In this document: positions 30,243 through 39,798 of the stretch, piece after piece
Numbering within the stretch: the stretch's first letter is position 1
Layout of the letters: each line of letters starts with the position of its first letter
Assembly: GCF_006385675.1 (NCBI RefSeq)
Contig: NZ_VFRR01000004.1
Location: 100,198 to 164,197, forward strand
Direction of reading: 5' to 3'
From: Maribrevibacterium harenarium
Lineage (GTDB): Bacteria; Pseudomonadota; Gammaproteobacteria; Pseudomonadales; Marinomonadaceae
Length of the DNA: 64,000 bases
Notes under the pieces: generated by a model
The model's database searches: none
What the model was told of the DNA's origin: nothing
What the model saw: the letters and a program-made list of their open reading frames with translations, nothing else
Position numbers and translations under genes: made by a program

Positions 30243-30319
30243 TGGTGGCTATGACTAGATTCGAACTAGTGACCCCATCATTATGAGTGATGTGCTCTAA
30301 CCAACTGAGCTACATAGCC
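30243..30319 (-). tRNA. tRNA-Met (CAT), elongator
   Basis: 77-nt cloverleaf with encoded CCA. Minus strand begins GGCTATGTAGCTCAGTTGGT; anticodon stem CATCA/TGATG around CTCATAA gives CAT. The A1-T72-type acceptor and close match to E. coli metT mark it as elongator, not initiator. Confidence 0.97.
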
Positions 30320-30331
30320 TTTAGATATTGA

Positions 30332-30406
30332 TGGCTGGGGTGGCTGGATTCGAACCAACGCATGACGGGATCAAAACCCGTTGCCTTACCGCTTGGCGAC
30401 ACCCCA
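30332..30406 (-). tRNA. tRNA-Gln (TTG)
   Basis: Second copy of the Gln tRNA, 184 bp from the first, same sequence across the whole 75 nt including CCA. It lies 12 nt from the neighbouring Met tRNA. Confidence 0.97.
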
Positions 30407-30422
30407 ACATCAAAAAGGATAT

Positions 30423-30499
30423 TGGTGGCTATGACTAGATTCGAACTAGTGACCCCATCATTATGAGTGATGTGCTCTAACCAACTGAGCTACATAGCC
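30423..30499 (-). tRNA. tRNA-Met (CAT), elongator
   Basis: Second copy of the elongator Met tRNA, identical to the copy 180 bp away, with encoded CCA. Confidence 0.97.
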
Positions 30500-30517
30500 A
30501 ACAATTTAAACAGTCAG

Positions 30518-30592
30518 TGGCTGGGGTGGCTGGATTCGAACCAACGCATGACGGGATCAAAACCCGTTGCCTTACCGCTTGGCGACACCCCA
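30518..30592 (-). tRNA. tRNA-Gln (TTG)
   Basis: Third copy of the Gln tRNA and the first in transcription order. A good promoter lies about 57 nt upstream on the minus strand. Confidence 0.97.
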
Positions 30593-30648
30593 ATAGACTG
30601 CATCGAACACTGTTTTAGCAAATGCTTCCGCTGTGTCCGTGGCGCGAT

Positions 30649-30677
30649 ATTATTCATATAACCCATTCATGGGTCAA
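30649..30677 (-). promoter_or_regulatory. Promoter of the tRNA array
   Basis: On the minus strand TTGACC and AATAAT are separated by 17 bp and followed by a GC-rich discriminator (CGCGCC). Such a discriminator is typical of stringently controlled stable-RNA promoters. It lies between the ychF stop and the first tRNA. Confidence 0.65.
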
Positions 30678-30693
30678 GCATTTTTCTAAAATT

Positions 30694-31785
30694 TTATACG
30701 TTAAAACGGAAATGCATTACATCGCCATCTTTAACAATGTATTCCTTACCTTCCAAGCGCCATTTGCCGGCATCTTTGGCGCCGTTTTCACCCTTGTATT
30801 GGATAAAATCGTTGTATGCAACCACTTCGGCACGGATAAAGCCTTTCTCAAAGTCAGTGTGAATCACGCCAGCAGCTTGCGGTGCGGTAGCACCTTTCTT
30901 CACTGTCCAAGCGCGCACCTCTTTTACGCCAGCGGTAAAGTATGTCTGCAAGCCCAGAAGTTCGTAACCGGCGCGGATAACGCGATCTAGGCCAGGTTCT
31001 TCCATGCCCATCTCATCTAGGAACTCTTTCATTTCCTCGGCGTCAAGTTCAGAGATTTCAGCTTCCATCTGGTTACAGATTGGTACCACCATAGCGCCTT
31101 CTTGGGCGGCAATTTCACGCACTGTCTCTAGGAATGGGTTGTCTTCAAAGCCATCTTCTGCCACGTTGGCAATGTACATGGTGGGTTTGCTGGTCAGCAG
31201 GTGCAGCAGTTTCACCGCTTTTTTCTCATCATCGCTCAGGGACATGGTGCGCACTGGTTGACCATCTTCAAGATGTAGCTTGATACGCTCTAGAAACTCT
31301 TTGTGGGCGATGGCTTCTTTGTTGCCAGATTTCGCATTTTTTGCAGTACGGAAAATCTGTTTTTCAACCGACTCGATATCCGCAAAAATCAGCTCAAGGT
31401 TGATGACTTCGATGTCTGCCTTTGGATTTACTTGGTTTGCCACGTGAATGACATTGTCATCTTCAAAGCAGCGCACCACGTGAGCAATGGCATCGGTCTC
31501 GCGGATGTTGGCTAGAAACTTGTTGCCCAAACCTTCACCTTTAGAGGCGCCTTCTACTAGACCGGCAATATCAACAAACTCCATAGTGGTCGCTAAGATG
31601 CGCTCTGGTTTGACAATTTCTGCCAGTGCATCAAGGCGCGGATCAGGCATTGCTACCACGCCAGCGTTGGGTTCAATGGTACAGAATGGGAAGTTTTCAG
31701 CGCCGATACCGGCTTTAGTAAGAGCATTGAAAAGTGTTGATTTGCCGACGTTAGGTAAGCCGACGATGCCGCATTTGAAACCCAT
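30694..31785 (-). CDS. ychF: Redox-regulated ATPase YchF (OLA1 family)
   Basis: 363-residue Obg-family P-loop protein that prefers ATP. Motifs are [18 protein letters not shown] (about 8-25), [19 protein letters not shown] and the NxxE-type NVAEDGF in place of NKxD, which marks YchF. The C-terminal TGS domain includes [20 protein letters not shown] and ends VMHFRFNV. It lies 24 nt downstream of pth, the usual pairing. Confidence 0.96.
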   Translation of the reverse strand: MGFKCGIVGLPNVGKSTLFNALTKAGIGAENFPFCTIEPNAGVVAMPDPRLDALAEIVKPERILATTMEFVDIAGLVEGASKGEGLGNKFLANIRETDAIAHVVRCFEDDNVIHVANQVNPKADIEVINLELIFADIESVEKQIFRTAKNAKSGNKEAIAHKEFLERIKLHLEDGQPVRTMSLSDDEKKAVKLLHLLTSKPTMYIANVAEDGFEDNPFLETVREIAAQEGAMVVPICNQMEAEISELDAEEMKEFLDEMGMEEPGLDRVIRAGYELLGLQTYFTAGVKEVRAWTVKKGATAPQAAGVIHTDFEKGFIRAEVVAYNDFIQYKGENGAKDAGKWRLEGKEYIVKDGDVMHFRFNV

Positions 31786-31809
31786 GGTAAGATCCTAGAA
31801 GCTGTTAGA

Positions 31810-32394
31810 TTATGCTTTAAAGCTGTGTAGATGATTCATCACGCTACCCCAGTTATCAGCAACAATGTCGCTGTAGTAGCGTAAGGACTCATCAATAGTA
31901 TGTTCAATTTTGTGGTACTCTTCCGCCGGAGCCTTTTTGAGTACATAGCCCGCTACTTGACTGGCGTGTCCAGGGTGACCTATGCCGATGCGTAAGCGCC
32001 CGAACTCACGATTATTGCCAAGTTTGCTGATAATGTCTTTTAAGCCGTTATGTCCGCCATGACCACCACCTTTTTTGAGTTTTACGGTGCCGGGGGGGAT
32101 ATCAAGCTCATCGTGGATCACGAGAACTTCTTCAGGGGAGACTTTGTAGAATTGGCAAACAGCGCTAACGGCTTTGCCACTTAAATTCATATAGGTGGTA
32201 GGAATCAGTAAGTAGCATTCTTGCCCACCTATAAAAACTTTGCCGAATTGGCCAAAAAATTTCTTTTCATTACGAAGAGAGCACTGACTCATACGAGCCA
32301 GTGCTTCTATCCATTGTGCGCCAGCATTGTGGCGGGTATCTTCATATTCAGCGCCGGGGTTGCCCAAGCCAACGAGTAATCTAAAACCTGCCAC
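31810..32394 (-). CDS. pth: Peptidyl-tRNA hydrolase Pth
   Basis: Releases peptides from prematurely dropped peptidyl-tRNA. The 194-residue enzyme has [20 protein letters not shown] with N12 and catalytic H22, the D-containing [11 protein letters not shown] and the [13 protein letters not shown] loop. It sits 16 nt after rplY in the standard prs-rplY-pth-ychF order. Confidence 0.96.
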   Translation of the reverse strand: MAGFRLLVGLGNPGAEYEDTRHNAGAQWIEALARMSQCSLRNEKKFFGQFGKVFIGGQECYLLIPTTYMNLSGKAVSAVCQFYKVSPEEVLVIHDELDIPPGTVKLKKGGGHGGHNGLKDIISKLGNNREFGRLRIGIGHPGHASQVAGYVLKKAPAEEYHKIEHTIDESLRYYSDIVADNWGSVMNHLHSFKA

Positions 32395-32410
32395 AAGGAT
32401 GCCTCAATGA

Positions 32411-32989
32411 TTAACGCTTAGCTTTACCGATACGAGCGATAGGTTGGTTGTGGTCTTCGCCTTTCAACAAAGCAACCAATTCTACGCCTTCTGGTAGTTG
32501 AGCATCAGAAAGGTGGAAGATTTCGCCTAGTTGGCCGTTGATAGTGTCAACGATCAAAGAAGCAGGTAGGTCTTTTGGTAGGCAGCGAACTTCAGCAAGT
32601 TTCGCTTCAACCTGTAGACGGCCACCCTGAGATTTAACACCTTCAGATTTCGCAGCGTTGATAAACTCAAGCGGTACGCGAGTAACGATTTTCTTGTCTG
32701 CTTCTACGCGTTGTAGATCGATGTGCATCACTTCGCCAGAAGCTGGGTGACGTTGCAAAGATTTAACGATAACAGATTCTTCAGTGCCATCGATGCTGAT
32801 AGTTACTACACCAGTTAGGAATGCAGCATTTTCAACTGCTTTAGCTACTTCGTTATTTTTGAAAGTAACAGAAACTGGGTTAGCGCTACCACCGTATACA
32901 ACAGCAGGAACAAGACCTTGTTTACGAAGGCGGCGGCTCGCACCTTTACCTTCTTCGTTACGTGTTACAGAGTTTAGTACTAGAGACAT
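32411..32989 (-). CDS. rplY: 50S ribosomal protein L25 (long Ctc form)
   Basis: 192-residue two-domain L25. The N-terminal 5S rRNA-binding domain (about 1-90, RNEEGKGASRRLRKQGLVPAVVYG, LQRHPASGEVMHIDLQRV) is followed by the C-terminal Ctc/TL5 beta domain (about 95-190). Long forms occur in most bacteria, while E. coli L25 lacks the second domain. Codon bias is strong, as for other ribosomal proteins. Confidence 0.96.
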   Translation of the reverse strand: MSLVLNSVTRNEEGKGASRRLRKQGLVPAVVYGGSANPVSVTFKNNEVAKAVENAAFLTGVVTISIDGTEESVIVKSLQRHPASGEVMHIDLQRVEADKKIVTRVPLEFINAAKSEGVKSQGGRLQVEAKLAEVRCLPKDLPASLIVDTINGQLGEIFHLSDAQLPEGVELVALLKGEDHNQPIARIGKAKR

Positions 32990-33055
32990 AGTGATATCCT
33001 AAAAAAGTTAAGGTTGCCCAGAACTGCGACCCGTTCCGAGCTTAGGGGGTCCGGT

Positions 33056-34003
33056 TTACGCCCCGAACATGGCACTAATTGACTCTTCGTTGCAGACGCG
33101 ACGAACAGCCTCAGCCAAAATGTCAGACATAGACAACTGGCGAATTTGTGGGCAATTTTGAGCAGCAGTAGACAGGGGAATGGTGTCTGTCACGATAAGC
33201 TCATCTAATACAGAGTTGCTAATATTCTCGATAGCTTTGCCGGAAAGCACTGGGTGAGTACAGTAAGCCAATACCTTTGACGCGCCATGTTCTTTTAGCG
33301 CTTTTGCAGCAGCACACAAGGTGCCACCGGTGTCGATCATGTCATCGACCAACACACACGTTTTGTCTTTTACATCACCGATCAAGTGCATAATTTGCGC
33401 TTCGTTGGCTCGTGGGCGACGTTTGTCGATGATTGCCAAGTCGGCGTCATCCAACATTTTAGCGAAAGCACGGGCGCGAACTACGCCACCTACATCTGGA
33501 GATACAACAGTGATGTTTTCATGACCTTGACGTTGTAAATCGTCTAGCAGAAGAGGAGTTGCGTAGACGTTATCTACGGGAATGTCGAAAAAGCCTTGGA
33601 TTTGGTCGGCGTGTAAGTCAACCGTTAGTACACGGTTGATGCCAACGGCAGAAATCATATCGGCTACTACTTTGGCTGTGATAGGTACTCGAGCAGAACG
33701 TACACGACGGTCTTGGCGGGCGTAGCCAAAGTAAGGGATAACGGCAGTAACTCGGGTAGCAGAAGCACGACGTAAAGCGTCGGCCATAACGATAAGCTCC
33801 ATTAGATTATCGTTACTAGGGGCACAAGTGGACTGAATAATGAAAACATCTTTACCACGTACGTTTTCATTGATTTCAACGGCGATTTCTCCATCGCTGA
33901 ATTTGCCAACAGTGGCGTTTCCGATTGGTAGTCCTAGGCGGCGTACCACCCTGCGAGCTAGTTCAGGGTTGGCATTACCGGTAAAAACCATCAACTTGGA
34001 CAC
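33056..34003 (-). CDS. prs: Ribose-phosphate pyrophosphokinase
   Basis: Makes PRPP from ribose 5-phosphate and ATP for nucleotide, histidine and tryptophan synthesis. The 315-residue protein matches PrsA throughout: [25 protein letters not shown], the metal/ribose motif [18 protein letters not shown] and the PRPP loop [13 protein letters not shown]. It lies between ispE and rplY in the conserved order; the tRNA-Gln often found just here in relatives is not present but lies about 3 kb downstream. Confidence 0.97.
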   Translation of the reverse strand: MSKLMVFTGNANPELARRVVRRLGLPIGNATVGKFSDGEIAVEINENVRGKDVFIIQSTCAPSNDNLMELIVMADALRRASATRVTAVIPYFGYARQDRRVRSARVPITAKVVADMISAVGINRVLTVDLHADQIQGFFDIPVDNVYATPLLLDDLQRQGHENITVVSPDVGGVVRARAFAKMLDDADLAIIDKRRPRANEAQIMHLIGDVKDKTCVLVDDMIDTGGTLCAAAKALKEHGASKVLAYCTHPVLSGKAIENISNSVLDELIVTDTIPLSTAAQNCPQIRQLSMSDILAEAVRRVCNEESISAMFGA

Positions 34004-34051
34004 TTTGTATACCCTTTGTATGTGTAGCAGTGAAAGACAGATTAGCTAAGC

Positions 34052-34921
34052 TCAATTCGGCGTCAGGGCGTGTTGTTCGAGCCAGCGGTTTAAGGCAAGG
34101 TGCGCAGCTGATTCGTTGCGCCCGCGACAAACCCAAGCTTGCCAGCGATTAGGCACGGAGGATTTTACATGCTCCGCCTCAACAAGACTGTCAAACGCTA
34201 CAAATAAACATGCTCCGGTGCCGGTCAGTTTTGCCAGCCCGAAGTCTGAAAGCCAATCAAATGCTTCTTTTACTTGAGGATAATGCGCTAAGACAACCTT
34301 GAGAAAGTCGTTATGCCCACCCTGCTTTAAAGCGTGCGGTATTGTGATTGGCGGAGTGTCTCTTGTCAAATCCTTATCGGTAAAAATTTGACCAGTTGCG
34401 ACTTCGCAATCGGGCTTTAATACCAGATAGTACGGGGTGTTGGGGGTGACTGGAGTGAGAAGTTCTCCAATGCCCTCGGCAAAGGCTGCGTGGCCGCGTA
34501 CGAACACAGGGACATCTGCACCTAACTGGCGACCAAATTCGGCTAGTTGATCTAAGCTAAGTCCGCATTGCCATAACTGGTTTGCAGCAAGCAGAGTCGT
34601 CGCCGCGTCGGAACTGCCGCCCCCCAAGCCGCCCCCCATTGGCAGCTGCTTGTCGATACGAATATGCAGTGCCCCAAGCGACTTGGCGAAGGGTTGTAGC
34701 AGATTAGCTGCTTTATAAATAAGGTTATCTTCTACTGCCACGCCGACAATGCTGTTTTCTAAGTGAATGCCGCTTCCCTCATGCAGGGAAAAGTGCAGTG
34801 TGTCGGCAATGTCAATGAATTGGAAAATGGTTTGTAGATTGTGATAACCGTCAGGGCGACGACCGTTGATGTGTAAGAATAAATTGAGTTTTGCTGGGGC
34901 TGGTAGGGTAATAGAAGTCAT
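34052..34921 (-). CDS. ispE: 4-diphosphocytidyl-2-C-methyl-D-erythritol kinase IspE
   Basis: GHMP kinase of the MEP isoprenoid pathway. From the ATG at 34921 the protein has 289 residues, beginning MTSITLPAPAKLNLFLHING. The ATP loop is LPMGGGLGGGSSDAATTLL, and the C-terminal LTGTGACLFVAF motif is present. The chosen ATG overlaps the lolB stop as ATGA, the typical coupled start. An in-frame ATG four codons earlier is less likely. Confidence 0.95.
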   Translation of the reverse strand: MTSITLPAPAKLNLFLHINGRRPDGYHNLQTIFQFIDIADTLHFSLHEGSGIHLENSIVGVAVEDNLIYKAANLLQPFAKSLGALHIRIDKQLPMGGGLGGGSSDAATTLLAANQLWQCGLSLDQLAEFGRQLGADVPVFVRGHAAFAEGIGELLTPVTPNTPYYLVLKPDCEVATGQIFTDKDLTRDTPPITIPHALKQGGHNDFLKVVLAHYPQVKEAFDWLSDFGLAKLTGTGACLFVAFDSLVEAEHVKSSVPNRWQAWVCRGRNESAAHLALNRWLEQHALTPN

Positions 34922-35493
34922 TTTACCGCCCATTGGGTAATGATAAGGTTGACTCGGTAAGGTGCGCGCTCAACTTGCATGCGTTGCGGTAGTGATAAGT
35001 GCTCTAACTGAGTGTAGTCCCGGTATGTTACGGTCCAGCCATCTTGTACGAGTTTTTCAATTAGCTTGCCATCGGCACGATACACAATATCAGCAGGGCT
35101 AGTCGGATGTGCCAGACCACGAATCCAATAGTTGACTTGACGAATCGGGAAGTGCCAGCCTAGCTCATTAAACAACAAGGTTTCTGCATCGTTGCCGGTC
35201 ACACTGCGATCATCGGTTTTCAGCGTCACGCTATGGTCGTCACCGCTTAAGGTCGTCGCCCCCTGTCCAAACGGACCGACGATATTGAGCTCAAAAGCGT
35301 TCGGAGTTTTATGCCAGTAAAAGTTTCCCGACAAGGCATCATCTTGAGTGCGTATACCAACGCGCCCTTCCGTTTCCCATTCTAGTATTGCCGCAACATC
35401 GTTAGGAATATTGGGAGCCTGGGGTGGAGGCGTCGTGCTACAGCCTGTCGCTAAGACGAGTACTAGTATTAAGATTGTCCAGTTAATTTTCAT
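34918..35493 (-). CDS. lolB: Outer-membrane lipoprotein receptor LolB
   Basis: LolB takes lipoproteins from the periplasmic carrier LolA and inserts them into the outer membrane. From the ATG at 35493 the product has 191 residues, with a lipoprotein signal and lipobox VLATGC (C18). WETEGRVGIRTQDDALSGNFYWHK, NIVGPFGQGATTL and WIRGLAHP follow, all LolB signatures. The start overlaps the TPR lipoprotein gene by 11 bp; a second ATG two codons earlier has its ribosome-binding site too close. Confidence 0.93.
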   Translation of the reverse strand: MKINWTILILVLVLATGCSTTPPPQAPNIPNDVAAILEWETEGRVGIRTQDDALSGNFYWHKTPNAFELNIVGPFGQGATTLSGDDHSVTLKTDDRSVTGNDAETLLFNELGWHFPIRQVNYWIRGLAHPTSPADIVYRADGKLIEKLVQDGWTVTYRDYTQLEHLSLPQRMQVERAPYRVNLIITQWAVK

Positions 35494-37198
35494 GGTCATC
35501 CTTTGATAGTAAAAGCTCTGGAGCGAAACGTTTAATGGTGTCTAATAATACTGGATAGTTGGCGTCACGGGCGAGTGCCTGTTGCCAAATTGTTCGGGCG
35601 TTGTCTTTCTCGCCGAGTTGCCATAATACCTCACCTAAATGGGCACCTATTTCGGCGTCCTTCAGTAGAGCCCAAGCCTGCTCTAAGTATGTGCGAGCGG
35701 GATTGAGTTCGCCGCGCAGATAATAACCCCAGCCTAGACTGTCAATAATGGCTGGGTTGCTGTCGTCTAGTGAGTAAGCTCTTTCTACATAAACGATTGC
35801 TTGCGTTAATTGGTCTGGTTGACTGACCATTAGAGAATAACCCAAGGCGTTCAAATAATCGGCGTTGTCTGGGTAGTCCCTAACTAGCTGCTTTAGTATA
35901 TGCTGTGCTTGCGCTGGTTGGGCGTTGGTTTCTAGCACAATCGCCTTGCGATACAGCAGTTGCATGTTATTCGGGTGTGTGTCGAGTGCCAGATCCAGGA
36001 GCGCAAGGGTCAAATCTGTACGCTGCTGTTGTTGGTGTAGCTGGCTGATGGCTAAAATGTGATCAATGTCGTTATCTTGCTGCGCCCGTTCAATCACTAA
36101 GGTGTTGATGCGTTCTGGTTGGTTGGCTTGGTAAAGCCAAGTGGCTAAGTCTCGTGTGGCATTCCAAGCTAAGTTGCCGTAAACCCCCTTAATCAAGGTG
36201 ATTGCCGCGGCCAAGTCACCAGTTTGGTGATGGATCTGTGCTTTCAGATAATCGAGCTGATAGTCCAACCCCCCAGCCTTGGGGATTTCTTCTAATAGCA
36301 TCAGCGCTTTTTCTGGATGATTCTCGGACAGTTGTTGGGCGAAATTTAACCCAACTTGCTGGCGTAAGAACAACGGCATTGAGGCAGCATGAAAGTCAGC
36401 GATTGCTTGATCAACTCGTCCCATTTTTAGTTCTAAACCGAGCAGATTGATTCTCAAACGTTGGCTACTCGGGAAAACCTCAAGGGCCTTGATTAACGTG
36501 TTGCGACTCTGTTGTAGGTCGCCGAGTTCGGTATAGCTTGATGACAATAATATATAAAGTTGTTCCCGTTGCGCGTCGGGGACTTGTTGCAATAATGTTG
36601 GCAGCTGTGTCACAACTCTGGTGTAGTCCCCGTGTATAAAGTCCAGCCGATTACTGAGCAGCTGTTTTACTAGGCTCTCGTCCTCTTGCCATTGCTGTAA
36701 TAGGGCGCTGACATCGGCTACTTTTTGCTCTGATCTTAAGTTTTGATCTAGATATTGTATGACAAAGTAGGGGGCGACACCGGCGTTTTGAGCTTGTTGG
36801 ATCAGTTGTGCCCCTTGTGTGATATCACCATTGTCCAGAGCCAGGCTGAAACCGAGAGCATAAGGGTGCTCATCGTCAGGGGCGACCTCTCGCCAGAGGC
36901 TCAAGGATTCGTCTAAGGCATTGTTGCTTTGACTGATAAGTGCTAGCTGCACTGTCTTTTTGATTATGTCTAGCTGTGATTGTCGCTTTGCTTCCGCTAG
37001 GTAAAGGGGCAGTGCGGCCTTAGGGCCGTGCCGTTGTAATGTAAATTCCGCGACTAAAATGCGACTAAAAGCACTGTCGTTAAGTGTCGGGCTTGGTTGG
37101 GCAATCGGTTTGCTGCGGGTCGTGGTGGGATTCTGGGCGCAGCCGAGTGCAACCGCCAAGGGTATGGCTAGTAGGATCATTCCGCAAGTTCGCAACAT
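35483..37198 (-). CDS. TPR-repeat lipoprotein
   Basis: 571-residue protein with a lipoprotein signal (lipobox VALGC, C20) and a long array of tetratricopeptide-like helices (for example VFPSSQRLRINLLGLELKMG, DYPDNADYLNALGYSLMVSQ, NPAIIDSLGWGYYLRGELNP). It is probably anchored to the outer membrane and facing the periplasm. Such a TPR gene before lolB is common in Pseudomonas-like gammaproteobacteria, but the function is not established. lolB and ispE follow with overlapping starts, so the three form one operon. Confidence 0.88.
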   Translation of the reverse strand: MLRTCGMILLAIPLAVALGCAQNPTTTRSKPIAQPSPTLNDSAFSRILVAEFTLQRHGPKAALPLYLAEAKRQSQLDIIKKTVQLALISQSNNALDESLSLWREVAPDDEHPYALGFSLALDNGDITQGAQLIQQAQNAGVAPYFVIQYLDQNLRSEQKVADVSALLQQWQEDESLVKQLLSNRLDFIHGDYTRVVTQLPTLLQQVPDAQREQLYILLSSSYTELGDLQQSRNTLIKALEVFPSSQRLRINLLGLELKMGRVDQAIADFHAASMPLFLRQQVGLNFAQQLSENHPEKALMLLEEIPKAGGLDYQLDYLKAQIHHQTGDLAAAITLIKGVYGNLAWNATRDLATWLYQANQPERINTLVIERAQQDNDIDHILAISQLHQQQQRTDLTLALLDLALDTHPNNMQLLYRKAIVLETNAQPAQAQHILKQLVRDYPDNADYLNALGYSLMVSQPDQLTQAIVYVERAYSLDDSNPAIIDSLGWGYYLRGELNPARTYLEQAWALLKDAEIGAHLGEVLWQLGEKDNARTIWQQALARDANYPVLLDTIKRFAPELLLSKDDHEN

Positions 37199-37345
37199 TA
37201 CACCACCTATATCCGACGTTATTCTCGGTTTCGCTCGCTTAAATCGGTAACCCTATCACAGTAACAAGTAGGGTATTTTGCCCGAAGGGTTTCATTCTAA
37301 TCGATTTATTGACCTGATAGGGTGCGATTAAGTAGAAATTCCACT

Positions 37346-37351
37346 TATAAT
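37346..37351 (+). promoter_or_regulatory. Candidate -10 of the hemA promoter
   Basis: TATAAT at 37346-37351, about 77 nt before hemA. The hexamer 17 bp upstream (TGCGAT) is weak and a better TTGACC at 37309 is too far (31 bp). The 229-nt divergent gap to the TPR gene holds nothing else I can support. Confidence 0.4.
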
Positions 37352-37427
37352 ACCGCCTTAATCTGTAAGGTTACGTTAATACAACGTGACAAAAATGCGA
37401 CCTTCAACGACTTAAACGAGTGCCTTG

Positions 37428-38696
37428 ATGCCACTTATAACCGTGGGTGTTAACCACAAAACCGCCCCTGTTGCTTTACGTGAACGAGTGTCGTTTGCTC
37501 CAGAAAAGATGTTAGACGCACTGAGCTCCTTGGTAAATGCGGATAGCGCTAACGAGGCGGTTATTGTTTCTACTTGCAACCGTACTGAGCTTTACTGCGC
37601 AATCGACGAAGGGGAAAGCCCTGAGAAAGTCATTCAGTGGTTGAGTGAATACCACAATATTCCGGTGCAGGATCTGAGCAAGTTTTGTTATACCTATGCG
37701 GATGATGACAGTATTCGTCATGTGATGAGAGTCGCGGCGGGGTTGGATTCCCTAATTTTAGGTGAGCCTCAAATTCTTGGGCAAGTAAAGTCAGCCTATG
37801 CCGTTGCCGAGGAAAGTAAAACCCTCGGCCCACAGTTGCAGCATTTGTTCCAGCAAACATTTTCTATTGCCAAAAAAGTGCGTACTGACACCGCAATCGG
37901 TGAGAACCCGGTTTCTATTGCTTTTGCAGCGGTGAGTTTGGCACAACGCATTTTTGCTGATACCCGTCGCAGTACTGCTTTATTAATCGGTGCTGGGCAA
38001 ACCATTGAATTGGTGGCCAAGCATTTAAAGGAAGCTGGTGTCGGCAGCATCATAGTAGCGAATCGGACATTAACACGAGCGCAAGTGTTGGCGGAGGAAA
38101 TCGGTGCTCACGCTATTTTATTGGGTGACGTTGCTGACGCTCTACCTCAGGCGGATATTGTAATTTCTTCTACGGCAAGTCAACTTCCTATTATCGGTAA
38201 AGGCATGGTTGAGCGGGCGATGATTAAACGCCGTCGCAAGCCCATGTTGCTGGTGGATATCGCCGTACCACGGGATATTGAGCCAGAAGTCGAAGAGCTG
38301 GATGACGCTTACCTCTATACCGTCGATGATTTGCATTCGGTAATTGAGGAAAACGTGCGGGCACGACAGGATGCAGCGTTAGCCGCAGAAGCGATCATTG
38401 AACAGGGCATTACTGAGTTCAAGCGTAAACAAGAGTCTCGCAAAGTAGCGGATCTCATTGTAAGCTATCGCGCTCAATCAGAAGCAATAAAAAATGCAGA
38501 GCTGGAAAAAGCCCTGCGGGCATTGCAATCAGGTCAAGCTGCCGAACAAGTGATGGCGAAATTAGCCCACAGTCTGATGAACAAACTAATCAACGAGCCT
38601 ACCCAATTTTTACGACACGCCGGTGCTGAAGGTGACCAACAAGCACTGGAAGTGGCTGCGGCTATGTTGGGTATCAAAGAGCATCAAGAACTATAA
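37428..38696 (+). CDS. hemA: Glutamyl-tRNA reductase HemA
   Basis: First enzyme of C5 tetrapyrrole synthesis; reduces glutamyl-tRNA to glutamate semialdehyde. From the ATG at 37428 the protein has 422 residues. It shows VGVNHKTAPVALRERVSF, nucleophile C50 (VSTCNRTELYC), LDSLILGEPQILGQVK and NADPH loop ALLIGAGQTIELVAKHL. A C-terminal dimerisation helix contains MNKLINEPTQFLR. A TTG codon one position earlier is not needed. prfA starts 3 nt after the stop. Confidence 0.96.
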   Translation: MPLITVGVNHKTAPVALRERVSFAPEKMLDALSSLVNADSANEAVIVSTCNRTELYCAIDEGESPEKVIQWLSEYHNIPVQDLSKFCYTYADDDSIRHVMRVAAGLDSLILGEPQILGQVKSAYAVAEESKTLGPQLQHLFQQTFSIAKKVRTDTAIGENPVSIAFAAVSLAQRIFADTRRSTALLIGAGQTIELVAKHLKEAGVGSIIVANRTLTRAQVLAEEIGAHAILLGDVADALPQADIVISSTASQLPIIGKGMVERAMIKRRRKPMLLVDIAVPRDIEPEVEELDDAYLYTVDDLHSVIEENVRARQDAALAAEAIIEQGITEFKRKQESRKVADLIVSYRAQSEAIKNAELEKALRALQSGQAAEQVMAKLAHSLMNKLINEPTQFLRHAGAEGDQQALEVAAAMLGIKEHQEL

Positions 38697-38699
38697 ACT

Positions 38700-39788
38700 A
38701 TGAAAGATTCTATCCGATTTAAACTCGAGAGCTTAGCTGAGCGTTACGAGGAGTTAGAGGCGCACCTTGGTGAAGCCAGCGTCATCATGGATCAGGATTT
38801 GTTCCGAGCTTATTCCAAAGAGTATGCCGAGCTAGAGCCGGTAGTAAAGTGCTTTGAACAATATCAACAAACCCTTGAAAACATTGAAGAAGCAAAAGTC
38901 CTAATGCAGGATTCTGACCCAGATTTGAAAGAAATGGGTCAAGAGGAATACAAAGCGGGTCAGGAGCAAAAAGAAGAACTATTGCTAGATCTGCAAAAGT
39001 TATTGTTGCCTAAAGATCCGAATGATTCGCGCAACGTATTCCTAGAAGTTCGTGCCGGTACCGGCGGTGACGAAGCGTCGATTTTCTCGGGTGATTTGTT
39101 CCGTATGTACTCCCGTTACGCCGAGTTACAACGTTGGAAGGTTGAGGTAGTGAGTGCCAGCGAAGGTGAGCACGGTGGTTATAAAGAAATCATCGCGCGC
39201 ATTGTCGGTGAGGGTGCCTACTCCAAATTGAAATTCGAATCCGGTGCTCACCGAGTACAACGGGTGCCAGCCACCGAGTCTCAAGGGCGTATTCACACTT
39301 CTGCCTGTACTGTGGCGATCTTGCCGGAAATGGATGAAGTTAGTGATATAGACATCAACAAAGCTGACATCCGTGTTGATACTTTCCGCGCTTCCGGTGC
39401 TGGTGGTCAGCACGTTAACAAAACCGATTCGGCTATTCGGATCACTCACATCCCGACTGGTGTCGTGGTTGAGTGTCAAGATGAGCGTTCCCAGCATAAA
39501 AACCGGGCGAAAGCGATGGCCCTGTTGGCGTCCAAATTGCGTGCAGCAGAGGAACAAAAAGCGGCTTCTGAGCAATCTGAAGCGCGCCGTTCACTGGTCG
39601 GTAGTGGAGATCGTTCCGAGCGTATCCGCACCTACAACTATCCGCAAGGTCGTGTCACGGATCATCGTATTAACCTAACGCTTTACAAGTTAGACGAAGT
39701 GATTGCCGGCGACCTTGATGCCATCATTAATCCTCTGGTTAATGAATATCAAGCAGAGCAGTTAGCGGCTTTGAGTAGCGATAACTAA
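38700..39788 (+). CDS. prfA: Peptide chain release factor 1
   Basis: RF1 reads UAA and UAG stop codons and triggers peptide release. The 362-residue protein has the codon-recognition tripeptide PAT in [10 protein letters not shown] and the catalytic G235-G236-Q237 in [15 protein letters not shown], the glutamine methylated by PrmC, whose gene follows. It is the middle gene of hemA-prfA-prmC. Confidence 0.97.
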   Translation: MKDSIRFKLESLAERYEELEAHLGEASVIMDQDLFRAYSKEYAELEPVVKCFEQYQQTLENIEEAKVLMQDSDPDLKEMGQEEYKAGQEQKEELLLDLQKLLLPKDPNDSRNVFLEVRAGTGGDEASIFSGDLFRMYSRYAELQRWKVEVVSASEGEHGGYKEIIARIVGEGAYSKLKFESGAHRVQRVPATESQGRIHTSACTVAILPEMDEVSDIDINKADIRVDTFRASGAGGQHVNKTDSAIRITHIPTGVVVECQDERSQHKNRAKAMALLASKLRAAEEQKAASEQSEARRSLVGSGDRSERIRTYNYPQGRVTDHRINLTLYKLDEVIAGDLDAIINPLVNEYQAEQLAALSSDN

Positions 39789-39798
39789 CCCTCCTGTC

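Noticed and set aside
30467..30661. 64-residue frame across the tRNA array
   Set aside because: It runs through tRNA genes and is explained by them.
39126..39575. 149-residue open frame on the minus strand
   Set aside because: It is antisense to prfA, across the GGQ domain, so it is a shadow frame.
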